DNA of 64,000 nucleotides from Deinococcus sp. JMULE3 (GCF_013337115.1 NZ_SGWE01000004.1:1996501-2060500); one strand, 5' to 3'. Positions 53,174-64,000 are shown, counted from the stretch's first letter. Translations and numbers: made by a program. The notes: generated by a model from the sequence alone, not told the origin.

Positions 53174-53229
53174 TTGAGCGTTCATCCATGCTGTGACCCT
53201 GGTGTTGACTTCGAGCGCACGCGAAGGAC

Positions 53230-53235
53230 TACGGT
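53230..53235 (+). promoter_or_regulatory. -10 box TACGGT of the SDR gene (leaderless)
   Basis: TACGGT ends 6 nt before the ATG at 53242; a TTGACT hexamer at 53205-53210 lies 19 nt upstream. Confidence 0.5.
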
Positions 53236-53241
53236 GTCCCC

Positions 53242-54210
53242 ATGACCCCGATCAAGAGCCCACTGGCCCCCCGCGCCGACGCCGCCGACCTCCTGAAGGA
53301 CACCGACCTGCACGGGCAGACCGCCGTCGTGACCGGCGGCGCCTCCGGCCTGGGCGTCGAGACCGTCCGCGCCCTCTTGAGCGCCGGGGCGCGCGTGATC
53401 ATGCCCGTCCGCGACACCGCACGCGGCCAGCAGGTCGCCCGTGACCTCGCCCAGGCCACCGGCAACAGCGATGTGCACGTGCTGCACCTTGACCTGTCCT
53501 CACTCGCGTCGGTCCGGCAGGCCGCCGGAGAGATCCTCGTGCTCGCCCCACAGATCAGGATGCTCATCAACAACGCGGGCGTCATGGCCACCCCGCAGGG
53601 CCAGACTGCCGACGGCTTCGAGACCCAGTTCGGCACGAACCACCTGGGGCACTTCCAGTTCACGCGGCTGCTGATGCCCGCCCTGCTGGCCGCCGCGCCC
53701 GCCCGCGTGGTGTCGCTGAGCAGCAGCGGCCACCGCATCAGTGACATCCGCTGGGACGACCCGAACTTCCAGAGCACCCCGTACGAGCCCTGGCAGGCGT
53801 ACGGGCAGAGCAAGACCGCCAACGCCCTGTTCGCCGTGGAACTCAACCGCCGCTACGCCGACCAGGGCGTCACCGCGAACGCCGTCCACCCCGGCGGGAT
53901 CATGACCGGGCTGCAGAAGCACATGCCCGAAGGCGAGGCGCAGCGGCGCGGCTGGGTGGACGAGAATGGCGTGCCCAACCCCGCCTTCAAGACCCCCGCG
54001 CAGGGCGCCAGCACCAGCGTCTGGGCGGCCACCGCGCCCGAACTGGACGGCGTGGGCGGCCTGTTCCTTGAGGACCTCCAGCAGAGCACCCCGCTGGACG
54101 AGGCCAGCCCCAACCCGCTGTTCGGGTACAAACCCCACGCGCTCGACGCGGACAGCGCCCGCCGCCTGTGGACCCTCAGCGAGGAGCTGATCGATCAGAC
54201 CGGGAAGTAA
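53242..54210 (+). CDS. Short-chain dehydrogenase/reductase (retinol dehydrogenase-like)
   Basis: A 322-residue NAD(P)-dependent oxidoreductase. It has the cofactor motif TGGASGLGVETVRAL, LHLDLSSLASV, the NNAGVM motif, catalytic Ser in VVSLSSSGH and the YGQSK (YxxxK) pair, with VHPGGIMTGL after it. The long C-terminus and the conserved LGHFQFTRLL region place it with the WWOX/retinol dehydrogenase group. The substrate is unknown. It converges on dnaJ across a strong terminator. Confidence 0.9.
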   Translation: MTPIKSPLAPRADAADLLKDTDLHGQTAVVTGGASGLGVETVRALLSAGARVIMPVRDTARGQQVARDLAQATGNSDVHVLHLDLSSLASVRQAAGEILVLAPQIRMLINNAGVMATPQGQTADGFETQFGTNHLGHFQFTRLLMPALLAAAPARVVSLSSSGHRISDIRWDDPNFQSTPYEPWQAYGQSKTANALFAVELNRRYADQGVTANAVHPGGIMTGLQKHMPEGEAQRRGWVDENGVPNPAFKTPAQGASTSVWAATAPELDGVGGLFLEDLQQSTPLDEASPNPLFGYKPHALDADSARRLWTLSEELIDQTGK

Positions 54211-54220
54211 AGCCGCAACA

Positions 54221-54254
54221 GAAACGCCCCCGCCGATCTGGTCGGGGGCGTTTC
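54221..54254. terminator. Bidirectional terminator
   Basis: GAAACGCCCCCG (54221-54232) and CGGGGGCGTTTC (54243-54254) form a perfect 12-bp stem between the SDR gene and dnaJ. Confidence 0.8.
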
Positions 54255-54264
54255 ACTGGTGGTG

Positions 54265-55167
54265 TTACCCGAGGTCGCGCAGTTTGCGGTACAGCTCCTT
54301 CTGCTCGTCACTCAGGGTGGCAGGCACGGTGACGTTCAGGCGCACGTACAGGTCGCCGCGCGTGCCGTCCTTCTTCGGCCAGCCCTGCCCGCGCAGACGC
54401 ATACGCCGCCCACCGCTGCTGCCGGGGGGCACGCTCAGGTTCCCTTTGCCACTCAGGGTCTGCACGGTCACGTCCCCGCCCAGCGCCGCGACGGGCGCAG
54501 GCACGTCCACGCTGGTGGTCAGGTGGTCGCCGTCCAGATCGAAGCGGGCGTCCTCCAGCACGCGGATGGTCAGCAGCACGTCCCCGCCGCCCGGCCCCTG
54601 CCCGGCCAGCCGCAGCCGCGCGCCGTCGCGCGTGCCCGCCGGGACGCGCAGGCTCAGGCGCTTGCCGTCCACGTTGATGACCTCGTCGGAGCCGCTGAAG
54701 GCCTCCTCCAGCGTGACCTGCAGCTCACCCTCCACGTTCTGCACGAAGCGGCGACTCTGCCCCGCGCCGCCCAGGCCGCCGCCGAGCAGATCCTCGAGGT
54801 TCACCTGCGCGCCCCCCTGGAAGCCCGCGCCGCCCCGACGCCCGGCCCCGCCGAACAGCCCCTGGAAGAAGTCGCTGAACTGCGACCCGTCGAAGCCCGC
54901 GAAGTCCCCACCCTGGAACCCGCCGCCCTGGTAGCCGGGGGGCACCTGCCCGGTGTGCCCGAACTGGTCGAACACCTTGCGTTTTTCCGGGTCGCTGAGG
55001 ACCGCGTAGGCCTCGCCGATCTCCTTGAACCGCTCGGCGGCCTTCTCGTCCCCGGCGTTCTTGTCCGGGTGGTACTGCTTGGCCAGTTTGCGGTACGCAC
55101 TCTTGATGTCCGCGTCGGACGCGCCGCGCGACACGCCCAGCACGTCGTAGTAGTCCTTGTACGCCAT
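54265..55167 (-). CDS. dnaJ: DnaJ-type co-chaperone without zinc finger
   Basis: A 300-residue J-domain protein, last gene of the dnaK operon. The J domain holds YYDVLGVSRGASDADIKSAYRKLAKQYHPDKN with the HPD loop. A Gly/Phe-rich region (about 75-135) follows, then C-terminal substrate-binding domains (VEGELQVTLEEAFSG ... GGDVTVQTLSG). The four-repeat zinc-finger domain of classical DnaJ is absent, as in CbpA and in Thermus/Deinococcus DnaJ. ATG 55167 has GGAGGGGAG upstream. Confidence 0.94.
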   Translation of the reverse strand: MAYKDYYDVLGVSRGASDADIKSAYRKLAKQYHPDKNAGDEKAAERFKEIGEAYAVLSDPEKRKVFDQFGHTGQVPPGYQGGGFQGGDFAGFDGSQFSDFFQGLFGGAGRRGGAGFQGGAQVNLEDLLGGGLGGAGQSRRFVQNVEGELQVTLEEAFSGSDEVINVDGKRLSLRVPAGTRDGARLRLAGQGPGGGDVLLTIRVLEDARFDLDGDHLTTSVDVPAPVAALGGDVTVQTLSGKGNLSVPPGSSGGRRMRLRGQGWPKKDGTRGDLYVRLNVTVPATLSDEQKELYRKLRDLG

Positions 55168-55209
55168 GACTCCCCTCCGTTCCCCGTTACGTCCCTGATC
55201 GTTACGTCT

Positions 55210-55944
55210 CTAGGCGCCCAGCTGTTCCAGGCGGTTGAGCACCACCCGCAGCCCGTACGCCGTGGCGATCTCGCGGGCGGTCACGCCGCGCCGGTCCGCC
55301 TGCCCCGGCTGCGCGCCGCGCGCCACGAGCAGGTCCAGCACGTCCGTGCGCGGCGCGCGGCGCCCATCCTTGTACGCCTGTCCTTCCACGTCCACGCTGT
55401 GCAGCAGCGGCAGCCAGTAACGCGGGTCGTCCGGCAGCGCGCCCGCCTGGAGCAGCGCCCGGACGAAGGTGGGCGGCGCGTCCCGATCGATGGCGAGGTT
55501 CAGCAGCGGCAGCGTCGAGGTGCCCGGCCAGAAGTTCACATCGTGAATGCGGCCCAGCAAGGCCAGCAGGTCCGCCTCCGCCACGCCGTGCCGCAGCGCC
55601 CAGCCCAGCGCCTCGTGCGTCTTCGTCTGACTTGGGGCCTGCACGTCGTCCGTCAGGGTGCCGGTCTTGAGCGCCTCGATCAGCGGGTTGGCGTTCTCGC
55701 GGTGCACGAGCCGCACGTACTCGCCCTCCACCTGCTCGCGCGCCCAGCCTTCCTTGCGCAGCAGCTTCAGACTGCTCGTCACGCTGGGGTTGCTCTGAAA
55801 GCACTTCACCGGAATGCGCCGCGCCAGCTCGTCCCAACCGTACTCGGCCTGGAGGTGCGTCACGACGCGTTCCAGCGTCACGCCATGTAAAGGATCGCGG
55901 GCCGTTGATGACTGACGCGGCAGGCCTTTCTCTCCATCAACCAT
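55210..55944 (-). CDS. VF530 (DUF2132) domain fused to ankyrin-like repeats, in the chaperone operon
   Basis: A 244-residue protein between grpE and dnaJ. Residues about 17-80 (DPLHGVTLERVVTHLQAEYGW ... CFQSNPSVTSSLKLLRKEGWARE) match VF530, a small putative DNA-binding family. Residues about 115-244 look like ankyrin repeats (NLAIDRDAPPTFVRALLQAGALP, DVLDLLVARGAQPGQADRRGVTAREIA). ATG 55944 lies 13 nt after the grpE stop, with GGGGGA upstream. It may be the Deinococcus counterpart of the extra gene in this operon. Function unknown. Confidence 0.82.
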   Translation of the reverse strand: MVDGEKGLPRQSSTARDPLHGVTLERVVTHLQAEYGWDELARRIPVKCFQSNPSVTSSLKLLRKEGWAREQVEGEYVRLVHRENANPLIEALKTGTLTDDVQAPSQTKTHEALGWALRHGVAEADLLALLGRIHDVNFWPGTSTLPLLNLAIDRDAPPTFVRALLQAGALPDDPRYWLPLLHSVDVEGQAYKDGRRAPRTDVLDLLVARGAQPGQADRRGVTAREIATAYGLRVVLNRLEQLGA

Positions 55945-55957
55945 CAACGTTCCCCCT

Positions 55958-56602
55958 TCAACCCTTCCGGCTGACGACGACGCGGGCGGGGCGCACGAGA
56001 CGGTCGCCCATGCGGAAGCCCAGCTGGTACACCTGAACGATCACGTCGTCCTCGTCGCCCGGCACGACCTGCAGCGCCTCGTGCCACTGCGGGTCGAAGG
56101 CCTCGCCTTCCTTGCCGGTCGCTTCCAGGCCCAGGCCCGCGAACACGCCCAGGATCTTGCCCTGCACGGCCTGCATGCCGGGAATCAGCTTGGCGGGATC
56201 GGCGGCGCCCATGGTCACGGCGCGGTCCATGTCGTCGTACACGGGCATCAGCGCCTCGGCGGCCTTGCTGACCCCCTGGCCCTGCGCGGCGTTCACGTCC
56301 TCCTGGGTGCGGCGGCGGTAGCTGTCGAAGTCAGTCGCCAGCCGCGCCAGGCGGTTCTTCAGGTCGGCGTTCTCCTTCTCCAGTTCGTCGGCGCGTTCCA
56401 GTTTCGCCATCATCTCCTGCACCTGCCCGAGCATCCCCTCGTCCAGGCCGTCCATGCCGGGGAAGGCGGTCTCGGCGTCCTCGGCCATGTTGTCGGCCTC
56501 GGTGTCGGGGATGTCCAGGCCGTCCTCCGTGACGGTCTTGGCGGTGGCTTCGGTGGTGTCGGTGGGGGCGGTGTCGGTGGGTTTGTGCTGGTCGTCGGTC
56601 AT
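55958..56602 (-). CDS. grpE: Nucleotide exchange factor GrpE
   Basis: A 214-residue protein that releases ADP from DnaK. A long acidic, Thr-rich N-terminal tail (about 1-70) precedes the dimeric coiled coil (ELEKENADLKNRLARLATDFDSYRRRTQED) and the C-terminal beta domain with GEAFDPQWHEALQVV and GFRMGDRLVRPARVVVS. The ATG at 56602 has GAGAGG upstream; the in-frame extension to 56626 is not needed. Confidence 0.95.
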   Translation of the reverse strand: MTDDQHKPTDTAPTDTTEATAKTVTEDGLDIPDTEADNMAEDAETAFPGMDGLDEGMLGQVQEMMAKLERADELEKENADLKNRLARLATDFDSYRRRTQEDVNAAQGQGVSKAAEALMPVYDDMDRAVTMGAADPAKLIPGMQAVQGKILGVFAGLGLEATGKEGEAFDPQWHEALQVVPGDEDDVIVQVYQLGFRMGDRLVRPARVVVSRKG

Positions 56603-56659
56603 CTTGGGGCCTCTCTTACGGAACATTCGTTCCAGCTTAGTCTCACTCCGGGTGAAGGT

Positions 56660-56745
56660 TGGGAGAACCGCTCAGCCCGAGCGGATGCGAGTCGGAGTCA
56701 TGCGGATTCCGGGCTGTCCACGGAACAGCACCGATCCGCCGTGTC
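56660..56745. repeat. Degenerate dispersed repeat (copy C) between dnaK and grpE
   Basis: Contains CCCGAGCGGATGCGAG (56676-56691), the complement of a block in copies A and B, and CGGAACAGCACCGATCCGCC, an 18-of-20 match to a block of copy B in direct orientation. It is a mosaic, folded by GCGGAT/ATCCGC. It lies in the 217-nt gap 56603-56819, where no gene is seen. Confidence 0.55.
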
Positions 56746-56819
56746 TGTGGGGCAGGGGAGAGGCGGCGCGCTGGCCGTCCTCTCCCCTGGGGTGTGTGCT
56801 GTTCGTGGAGGACGCGCGG

Positions 56820-58703
<1,884 letters not shown>

Positions 58704-58763
58704 GTTGACTCCTGTGGGGATGGGGATTTGCTGCCGCGCGGGCAGCAGTTCTGATCGCCATAC

Positions 58764-58792
58764 AGCATAGGCCCACAGTTGCTGGGTGTCAA
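58764..58792 (-). promoter_or_regulatory. Promoter of the dnaK operon
   Basis: On the minus strand TTGACA (58787-58792) and TATGCT (58764-58769) are exactly 17 nt apart, a near-consensus housekeeping promoter giving a leader of about 50 nt. Confidence 0.75.
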
Positions 58793-58795
58793 TAG

Positions 58796-58818
58796 ACTTG
58801 AGTGTTATGCGCTCAAGT
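58796..58818. promoter_or_regulatory. HAIR-like inverted repeat, putative HspR operator
   Basis: ACTTGAG and CTCAAGT are perfect arms around a 9-nt spacer, matching the HspR-associated inverted repeat CTTGAGT-N7-ACTCAAG with one change. It lies 3 nt upstream of the dnaK -35 and about 60 nt upstream of the P450 -10 box. Confidence 0.75.
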
Positions 58819-58875
58819 CTGAGATTTCCCTCAAGGCAGACCCCCGGCACCACCTGCGGCCTCCAGCCCGACCGG

Positions 58876-58881
58876 TACACT
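58876..58881 (+). promoter_or_regulatory. -10 box TACACT of the P450 gene (leaderless)
   Basis: TACACT ends 6 nt before the ATG at 58888, which supports that start over the in-frame codon at 58786. Confidence 0.5.
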
Positions 58882-58887
58882 CCGCAC

Positions 58888-60237
58888 ATGACCGCCGCCC
58901 CCGAGGCCCAGCCGCCCCGCCCCGCAGGCCTGCCCCTGCTGGGCCACGCCCCCGCCCTGATGCGCGACGTGCTGGGCTTCATGACCCGCATGACCCGCGA
59001 CCACGGCGACGTCGTCCGCGTCCGCCTGGGCGCCCAGGACGTGTGGGTGGTCGGGCACCCCGGCGACATCGAGACGCTGCACCTTCAGACCGGCCGCCTG
59101 TTCGACAAGGGCCTGTGGCGCAACCCCCTGCTGACCCGCCTGCTGGGGCGCGGCCTGCTGATCTCCGAGGGGGACTTCTGGCTGCGGCAGCGTCGCCTCG
59201 CGCAGCCCGCCTTCCACGGCGCCCGCATCCAGGGGTACCTGAAGGTCATGCAGACCCAGGTGCAGGCCCTGACGCGGGACTGGGCGGCGGGCGGCGAGCG
59301 GGACGTGAGCGCCGACCTGTCCGGCATGACCCTGCGGATCGTGATGCGCAGCGTCATGGGCCTCCCCGAGAACAGCGCGCAGGTCGAGCGGATCTCCCAC
59401 GCGCTGGACCAGGCCCTGACCGGCTTCAACCGGGACTTCGGCGTGCCCCTGCCGCCCGGCGTGCCCACCCCCGCCCGGCGCCTGTTCCGGCGTGGCAGCA
59501 ACGGCCTGGACGACGTCATGCGGGAACTGATCGCCGCGCGCCGCCAGCAGGGCGGCACGCACGACGACCTGCTCGACATGCTCCTCGCCGCGCGCGACGA
59601 CCAGGGTCAGCCCATGACCGACGCGCAGCTGCTCGACGAGGTGAAGAACATCCTGCTGGCCGGGCACGACACGACCGCCAGCACCCTGACGTTCGCGCTG
59701 TACCTGCTCGCCACCCACCCGGACGCCGACGCGCGCCTGCAGGAGGAACTGACCCGCCTGGACGGCCGTCCGCCCGGACTGGACGACCTGCGGAGCCTGC
59801 CGTTCCTGGACGCCGTGATCAAGGAGACGCTGCGCCTCTACCCGGCGGCCTGGAGTACGCAGCGCGAGGCGCGGCAGGAGGTCACGGTCGGCGGGTACGT
59901 CGCCCCGCCCGGCACGCTGTTCGTCATCAACCACTGGGTGACGCAGCGCGACCCGCGTTTCTTCGAGCACCCCGACGAGTTCCGCCCGGAACGCTGGCTG
60001 GACGGCCTGGAGGCCCGCCTGCCGAAGTACGCGTACTTCCCCTTCGGGGGCGGCGGACGCATCTGCATCGGGCGGGAATTCGCACGCCTGGAAGCCGCCG
60101 TCGCCCTGGCGCACCTGGCGGGGCAGTTCCGGTTCACGCCCCTGCGCCCCCTGCGCCTGGAACCCGCCGTCAGCCTCCGGCCCCGCGGCGGGCTGCCCAT
60201 GCGCATCGAACCCCGGCAGAGCGGTCGGGAAGGATGA
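58888..60237 (+). CDS. Cytochrome P450
   Basis: A 449-residue soluble P450. I-helix motif LLAGHDTTASTL, K-helix ExxR in IKETLRLYPAAW, PERW, and the heme-binding loop FPFGGGGRICIGREFA with the axial cysteine. N-terminal PPRPAGLPLLGHAPAL is the proline-rich hinge. D. radiodurans has a related P450 (CYP287A1) acting on carotenoids in deinoxanthin synthesis, but no carotenoid genes are visible here and identity with it is only a possibility. A redox partner gene is not adjacent. Divergent from dnaK. Confidence 0.9.
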   Translation: MTAAPEAQPPRPAGLPLLGHAPALMRDVLGFMTRMTRDHGDVVRVRLGAQDVWVVGHPGDIETLHLQTGRLFDKGLWRNPLLTRLLGRGLLISEGDFWLRQRRLAQPAFHGARIQGYLKVMQTQVQALTRDWAAGGERDVSADLSGMTLRIVMRSVMGLPENSAQVERISHALDQALTGFNRDFGVPLPPGVPTPARRLFRRGSNGLDDVMRELIAARRQQGGTHDDLLDMLLAARDDQGQPMTDAQLLDEVKNILLAGHDTTASTLTFALYLLATHPDADARLQEELTRLDGRPPGLDDLRSLPFLDAVIKETLRLYPAAWSTQREARQEVTVGGYVAPPGTLFVINHWVTQRDPRFFEHPDEFRPERWLDGLEARLPKYAYFPFGGGGRICIGREFARLEAAVALAHLAGQFRFTPLRPLRLEPAVSLRPRGGLPMRIEPRQSGREG

Positions 60238-60273
60238 CGGGGGCAGGGTGATGGGTAAAAGGTGATGGTTGAA

Positions 60274-60326
60274 AGGTGATGGGGGAGGGGACGTTTACGC
60301 GTTCCCTTCCCCATCCTCCATCACCT
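60274..60326. terminator. Hairpin between P450 and gdhB genes
   Basis: AGGTGATGGGGGAGGGG (60274-60290) pairs with the CCTTCCCCATCCTCCATCACCT arm (60305-60326) with small bulges. The flanks repeat GATGGTTGA-like words. The repeat at 60348 fills the rest of the 249-nt gap. Confidence 0.6.
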
Positions 60327-60347
60327 ATCGACCTTCGACCATCAACT

Positions 60348-60490
60348 GCTCATACGAATTCCGTCTGTTTCATTGACAGATCGGAACACCACCGATCTGC
60401 CAACTCCACGCCCGGAACCCGTTTCTCTCCTTCTCGCATCCGCTCGGGTTGAACGGTTTTCGCAAACCATTCAACCGGAGTCCGTATTAC
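60348..60490. repeat. Dispersed structured repeat, copy B (3' end of gdhB)
   Basis: About 143 bp. Hairpins: AGATCGG/CCGATCT and GGTTGAACGGTTT/AAACCATTCAACC. Near-terminal inverted repeats ATACGAATTCCG (left) and ATACGGACTCCG (right end, complement). The right end holds the gdhB stop codon (TTA, 60487-60489). Compared with copy A, hairpin arms differ in sequence but keep pairing. Confidence 0.8.
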
Positions 60491-61809
60491 GGGTACAGGC
60501 CGCGCAGCGCGCGCGCTTCGAGCACGCGGGTGCAGGCGACGATGTACACGGCGGTGCGCAGCGTCACGCCGTGGCGTTCCTTGACGTCCCACAGGCTGCC
60601 GAAGGCCTCGCTCATGATGCGGTCCAGGCGCTTGTTGATCTCGTCTTCGGTCCAGAAGAACGAGCTGAAGTCCTGCACCCACTCGAAGTACGACACGGTC
60701 ACGCCGCCCGCGTTCGCCAGCACGTCCGGCACGACGGTCACGCCGCGCTCGGCAAGCAGGTCGTCCGCGGCGGGAATGGTGGGGCCGTTGGCGCCCTCGA
60801 CGATCAGTTTCGCCTTGATCTGCCCGGCGTTCGCCAGGGTGATCTGTTTTTCCAGCGCGGCGGGGATCATCACGTCGCAGTCCACGCCCCAGAACTCGTC
60901 ACGCTTGATCTCCTCGGTGCCGGGCATCTCGGTGATCTTGCCGGTGCGGCGCAGGTGCTCCAGCGCGGCCTTCGGGTCGATCCCGGCGTCGCTGTGGATG
61001 GTGCCGGTCACGTCCTGAATGGCGACGATCTTCGCGCCGTGCTCGTGGAAGATGCGCGCGGCGGCCTCGCCCACGTTCCCGAAGCCCTGCACGGCCACCC
61101 GCGCGCCCTGCATGGGCATCCCGAGTTTCTTCATGGCCTCCGCGCCCGTCACAAACACGCCGCGCCCGGTGGCGTCGCCGCGCCCCAGGCTGCCGCCCAG
61201 GGACACGGGCTTGCCGGTCACGACGCCGGTCGCGGTGCGGCCCACGTTCATGGAGTACGTGTCCATCATCCACGCCATGGTCTGCGGGTTGGTGTTCACG
61301 TCCGGCGCGGGAATGTCCTTTTCCGGCCCGATGATCAGGCCGATCTCGGTCGTGTAGCGGCGCGTCAGGCGCTCCAGTTCCCCGGTGGAGTACTTGCGCG
61401 GGTCGATGCGGATGCCGCCCTTGCCGCCCCCATACGGGAGGTTCACGGCGGCGTTCTTCACGGTCATCCACGCCGACAGGGCCATGACCTCGCTGAGGGT
61501 GACGTCCTGGTGGTAGCGCACGCCGCCCTTGGCGGGGCCGCGCGACGTGTTGTGCTGCACGCGGTAGCCCTCGAAGTGCGCGACCGTGCCGTCATCCAGG
61601 TGAATGGGCACGTCCACGACCAGGATGCGCTTGGGGCGCTTGAGGGTCTCGGCCCAGTAGGCGAGCTTGCCGAGGTACGGCGTGACGCGCTCGACCTGCT
61701 CGAGGTAGATCTCGTACGGCCCGATGTTGTTCGGGTCGAGGTAGCTGGGAATGGCGTGCGCGCCGGATTTGGGGCCAGCGTTGTTGGTCGGATCTTGCGT
61801 GGCGGTCAT
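60487..61809 (-). CDS. gdhB: Glutamate dehydrogenase, catalytic-type subunit
   Basis: A 440-residue enzyme interconverting glutamate and 2-oxoglutarate. Substrate and catalytic residues are all present: Lys94 in [11 protein letters not shown], Lys118 and Lys130 in [17 protein letters not shown], and Asp in [10 protein letters not shown]. The nucleotide fold has [17 protein letters not shown] 61809 follows GGAGG. It is the second gene of a pair, in the same order as Thermus gdhA-gdhB, where the second product is catalytic; the symbol follows that usage. Confidence 0.9.
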   Translation of the reverse strand: MTATQDPTNNAGPKSGAHAIPSYLDPNNIGPYEIYLEQVERVTPYLGKLAYWAETLKRPKRILVVDVPIHLDDGTVAHFEGYRVQHNTSRGPAKGGVRYHQDVTLSEVMALSAWMTVKNAAVNLPYGGGKGGIRIDPRKYSTGELERLTRRYTTEIGLIIGPEKDIPAPDVNTNPQTMAWMMDTYSMNVGRTATGVVTGKPVSLGGSLGRGDATGRGVFVTGAEAMKKLGMPMQGARVAVQGFGNVGEAAARIFHEHGAKIVAIQDVTGTIHSDAGIDPKAALEHLRRTGKITEMPGTEEIKRDEFWGVDCDVMIPAALEKQITLANAGQIKAKLIVEGANGPTIPAADDLLAERGVTVVPDVLANAGGVTVSYFEWVQDFSSFFWTEDEINKRLDRIMSEAFGSLWDVKERHGVTLRTAVYIVACTRVLEARALRGLYP

Positions 61810-61911
61810 GGCAGTGCCTCCAGGGAAGGAGAGGGGGATGGGTGGTTCGTCTTCGCCGCGCGGGGCGGCCCGCGCGTTGCCGCTGGTCAATTCAGCGTGC
61901 CGGGAAGGCGG

Positions 61912-63156
<1,245 letters not shown>

Positions 63157-63212
63157 TCGACGCTCTCCTTCCCTTCGGTGGGAACTGTGGTGGGTGTGGT
63201 TGGTTCAGGCGC

Positions 63213-63218
63213 AGCATA
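63213..63218 (-). promoter_or_regulatory. -10 box TATGCT, proximal gdhAB promoter
   Basis: TATGCT on the minus strand would start a message about 50 nt before the gdhA ATG. Confidence 0.4.
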
Positions 63219-63303
63219 CACGCGCCCGGTGAGACGCATAGACAGGTGCGGGCCGGGGCGTGTCCCACGATGACGACCGTGGACTGAGGCGTGAACCTCC
63301 GAA

Positions 63304-63332
63304 GTTGTATCCAGTATCCACAGAGGCGTCAA
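63304..63332 (-). promoter_or_regulatory. Distal promoter upstream of gdhAB
   Basis: On the minus strand TTGACG (63327-63332) and TACAAC (63304-63309) are 17 nt apart in an AT-richer patch. The rest of 63157-63604 (about 450 nt) shows no gene I can support. Confidence 0.5.
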
Positions 63333-63561
63333 CCCCACTTTCTCACGCTGAACACGCGTAAAACCTGAATCGATTCCACCTCGGGCCTGCGCGGCGAGAC
63401 CGTCCACAACCTGCCGAACGGCAAGACCCCCCTCCGCGTGCAGGGGCGCGCGGCCCACCGGTTACCGTCCCACGCGCCGGGACGACTGCGTCCGGCTGAA
63501 CCGGGTGCAGACCGGACAGCTCCCCCAGAGCACACCAGCTCCGCAGGCGCACAACAGCAGA

Positions 63562-63590
63562 AGAGGGGAGCCGCGCTGGCCCCCCCCTCT
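63562..63590 (-). terminator. Terminator of the polyprenyl synthetase gene
   Basis: AGAGGGG (63562-63568) and CCCCTCT (63584-63590) enclose a GCC/GGC inner stem; TCTTCT follows on the minus strand. Confidence 0.6.
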
Positions 63591-63604
63591 CTGCTTGTCC
63601 CCAC

Positions 63605-64000
63605 TCAGCGGCTGCGTTCGATCTCGCGCACCGCCAGCCGCTCCAGCGCGTCCCGCGCGTCCCCGGCAGGCAGGGCGCGCAGGGCGTCCACCGCCAGCCA
63701 CGCCCGGCGGCGCACCTCGGCGCGGGTCGCCTCGAAGGCCCCCTCCTGCGCCGCCAGTGCCTGCACGCGCGCCACGTCTCCCTCGTGCGAGGCGCGGCGT
63801 TCCAGCACGTCCCGCACCTCGTCCCCGTGCGGCCCCTGAAGCAGGTGCAGCAGCGGGAACGTCGCTTTCCCCTCGCGCAGGTCACCGCCCACCGGTTTGC
63901 CCAGCGTCGCCTCGTCCGCCGCGAGATCCAGCAGGTCGTCCTGCATCTGGAACGCCATGCCGTACTCCAGCCCGAAGGTCGCCAGCGCCTCCCGGTGTGC
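63605..64000 (-). CDS. Polyprenyl diphosphate synthase, C-terminal part
   Basis: The visible 131 residues include the second aspartate-rich motif in FQMQDDLLDLAADEATLGKP followed by GGDLREGKATFPLLHLL, typical of long-chain trans-prenyltransferases (IspB/HepT type) that make quinone side chains. The first DDxxD motif is beyond the window edge. The helical C-terminus ends LERLAVREIERSR. The gene is 5'-truncated by the window. Confidence 0.92.
   Translation of the reverse strand, partial: AHREALATFGLEYGMAFQMQDDLLDLAADEATLGKPVGGDLREGKATFPLLHLLQGPHGDEVRDVLERRASHEGDVARVQALAAQEGAFEATRAEVRRRAWLAVDALRALPAGDARDALERLAVREIERSR

Noticed and set aside
58786..58888. A 34-residue N-terminal extension of the P450
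   Set aside because: It would run through the HAIR repeat and its own -10 box; the ATG at 58888 fits the family start.
58741..58890. The Deinococcus radiation/desiccation response motif (RDRM) upstream of stress genes
   Set aside because: The palindrome found is CTTGAG-type (HAIR), not the TTATGTCATTGACATAA type; I saw no RDRM-like site elsewhere in the window.
63286..63560. A small gene between gdhA and the polyprenyl synthetase gene
   Set aside because: The open frames here lack a ribosome-binding site and consistent codon use; promoter elements explain the AT-rich part.

Overview
The window is a high-GC chromosomal segment of a Deinococcus species. The clues are a Dps with a Lys-rich N-terminal tail, MutS2 with a Gre-like factor of the Gfh1 type just downstream, tandem Thermus-type glutamate dehydrogenase genes, a dnaK-grpE-orf-dnaJ operon under an HspR-type inverted repeat, and many genes with a TANNNT -10 box only 5-8 nt before the start codon, the mark of leaderless mRNAs. 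I see no complete tRNA, no rRNA, no CRISPR array and no insertion sequence. Species was not determined.

Layout. 1-8.6 kb: start of pnp, a small membrane protein, an S41 protease-like protein, a DUF885-like metalloprotein, an aldo/keto reductase, a GGDEF protein, a DHFR-like reductase, rodA and minDE. 8.8-16.9 kb: a secreted TAP-type hydrolase, rimO, a zinc-ribbon protein, an enlarged prepilin peptidase, a lipoprotein, an aldehyde dehydrogenase and mobA. 16.9-25.3 kb: DUF4385, dps, an MBL hydrolase, a frameshifted MFS gene, rarA with a DUF1963 gene, membrane and thioredoxin-like proteins. 25.4-31.3 kb: mutS2, an MFS transporter, gfh1 and lysS. 31.3-36.2 kb: a ROK regulator fused by ATGA overlap to a sugar ABC importer (binding protein and two permeases, no ATPase gene). 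36.2-44.9 kb: GIY-YIG protein, NMN adenylyltransferase/Nudix, YbjN-like protein, DUF1206, mgsA, HD-GYP protein, PP2C phosphatase, ridA, corA and doxX. 45.1-54.2 kb: rph, a frameshifted murI, a LysN-type aminotransferase, fba, a secreted hypothetical protein, a multidomain subtilase, a CBS protein and an SDR. 54.2-64 kb: the chaperone operon, a cytochrome P450, gdhA/gdhB and the end of a polyprenyl synthetase gene.

How the genes work together. Most of the window is housekeeping: RNA processing (pnp, rph), translation (lysS, rimO), division and shape (minDE, rodA), recombination and repair (rarA, mutS2), central metabolism (fba, mgsA, gdhAB) and stress (dps, chaperones). Regulation is visible at several points: the ROK gene at the head of the sugar importer, an HspR-like repeat in front of dnaK, c-di-GMP enzymes, and a corA leader with two small ORFs.

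The observations most worth following are the corA leader ORFs, a dispersed structured repeat whose end contains the stop codon of two unrelated genes (rph and gdhB) and whose hairpin arms differ in compensating ways, a VF530-ankyrin fusion inside the chaperone operon, a GdhA-like paralog that has lost one substrate-binding lysine, an S41 protein without the catalytic lysine, and two single-base frameshifts (MFS gene and murI) that may be real or sequencing errors.
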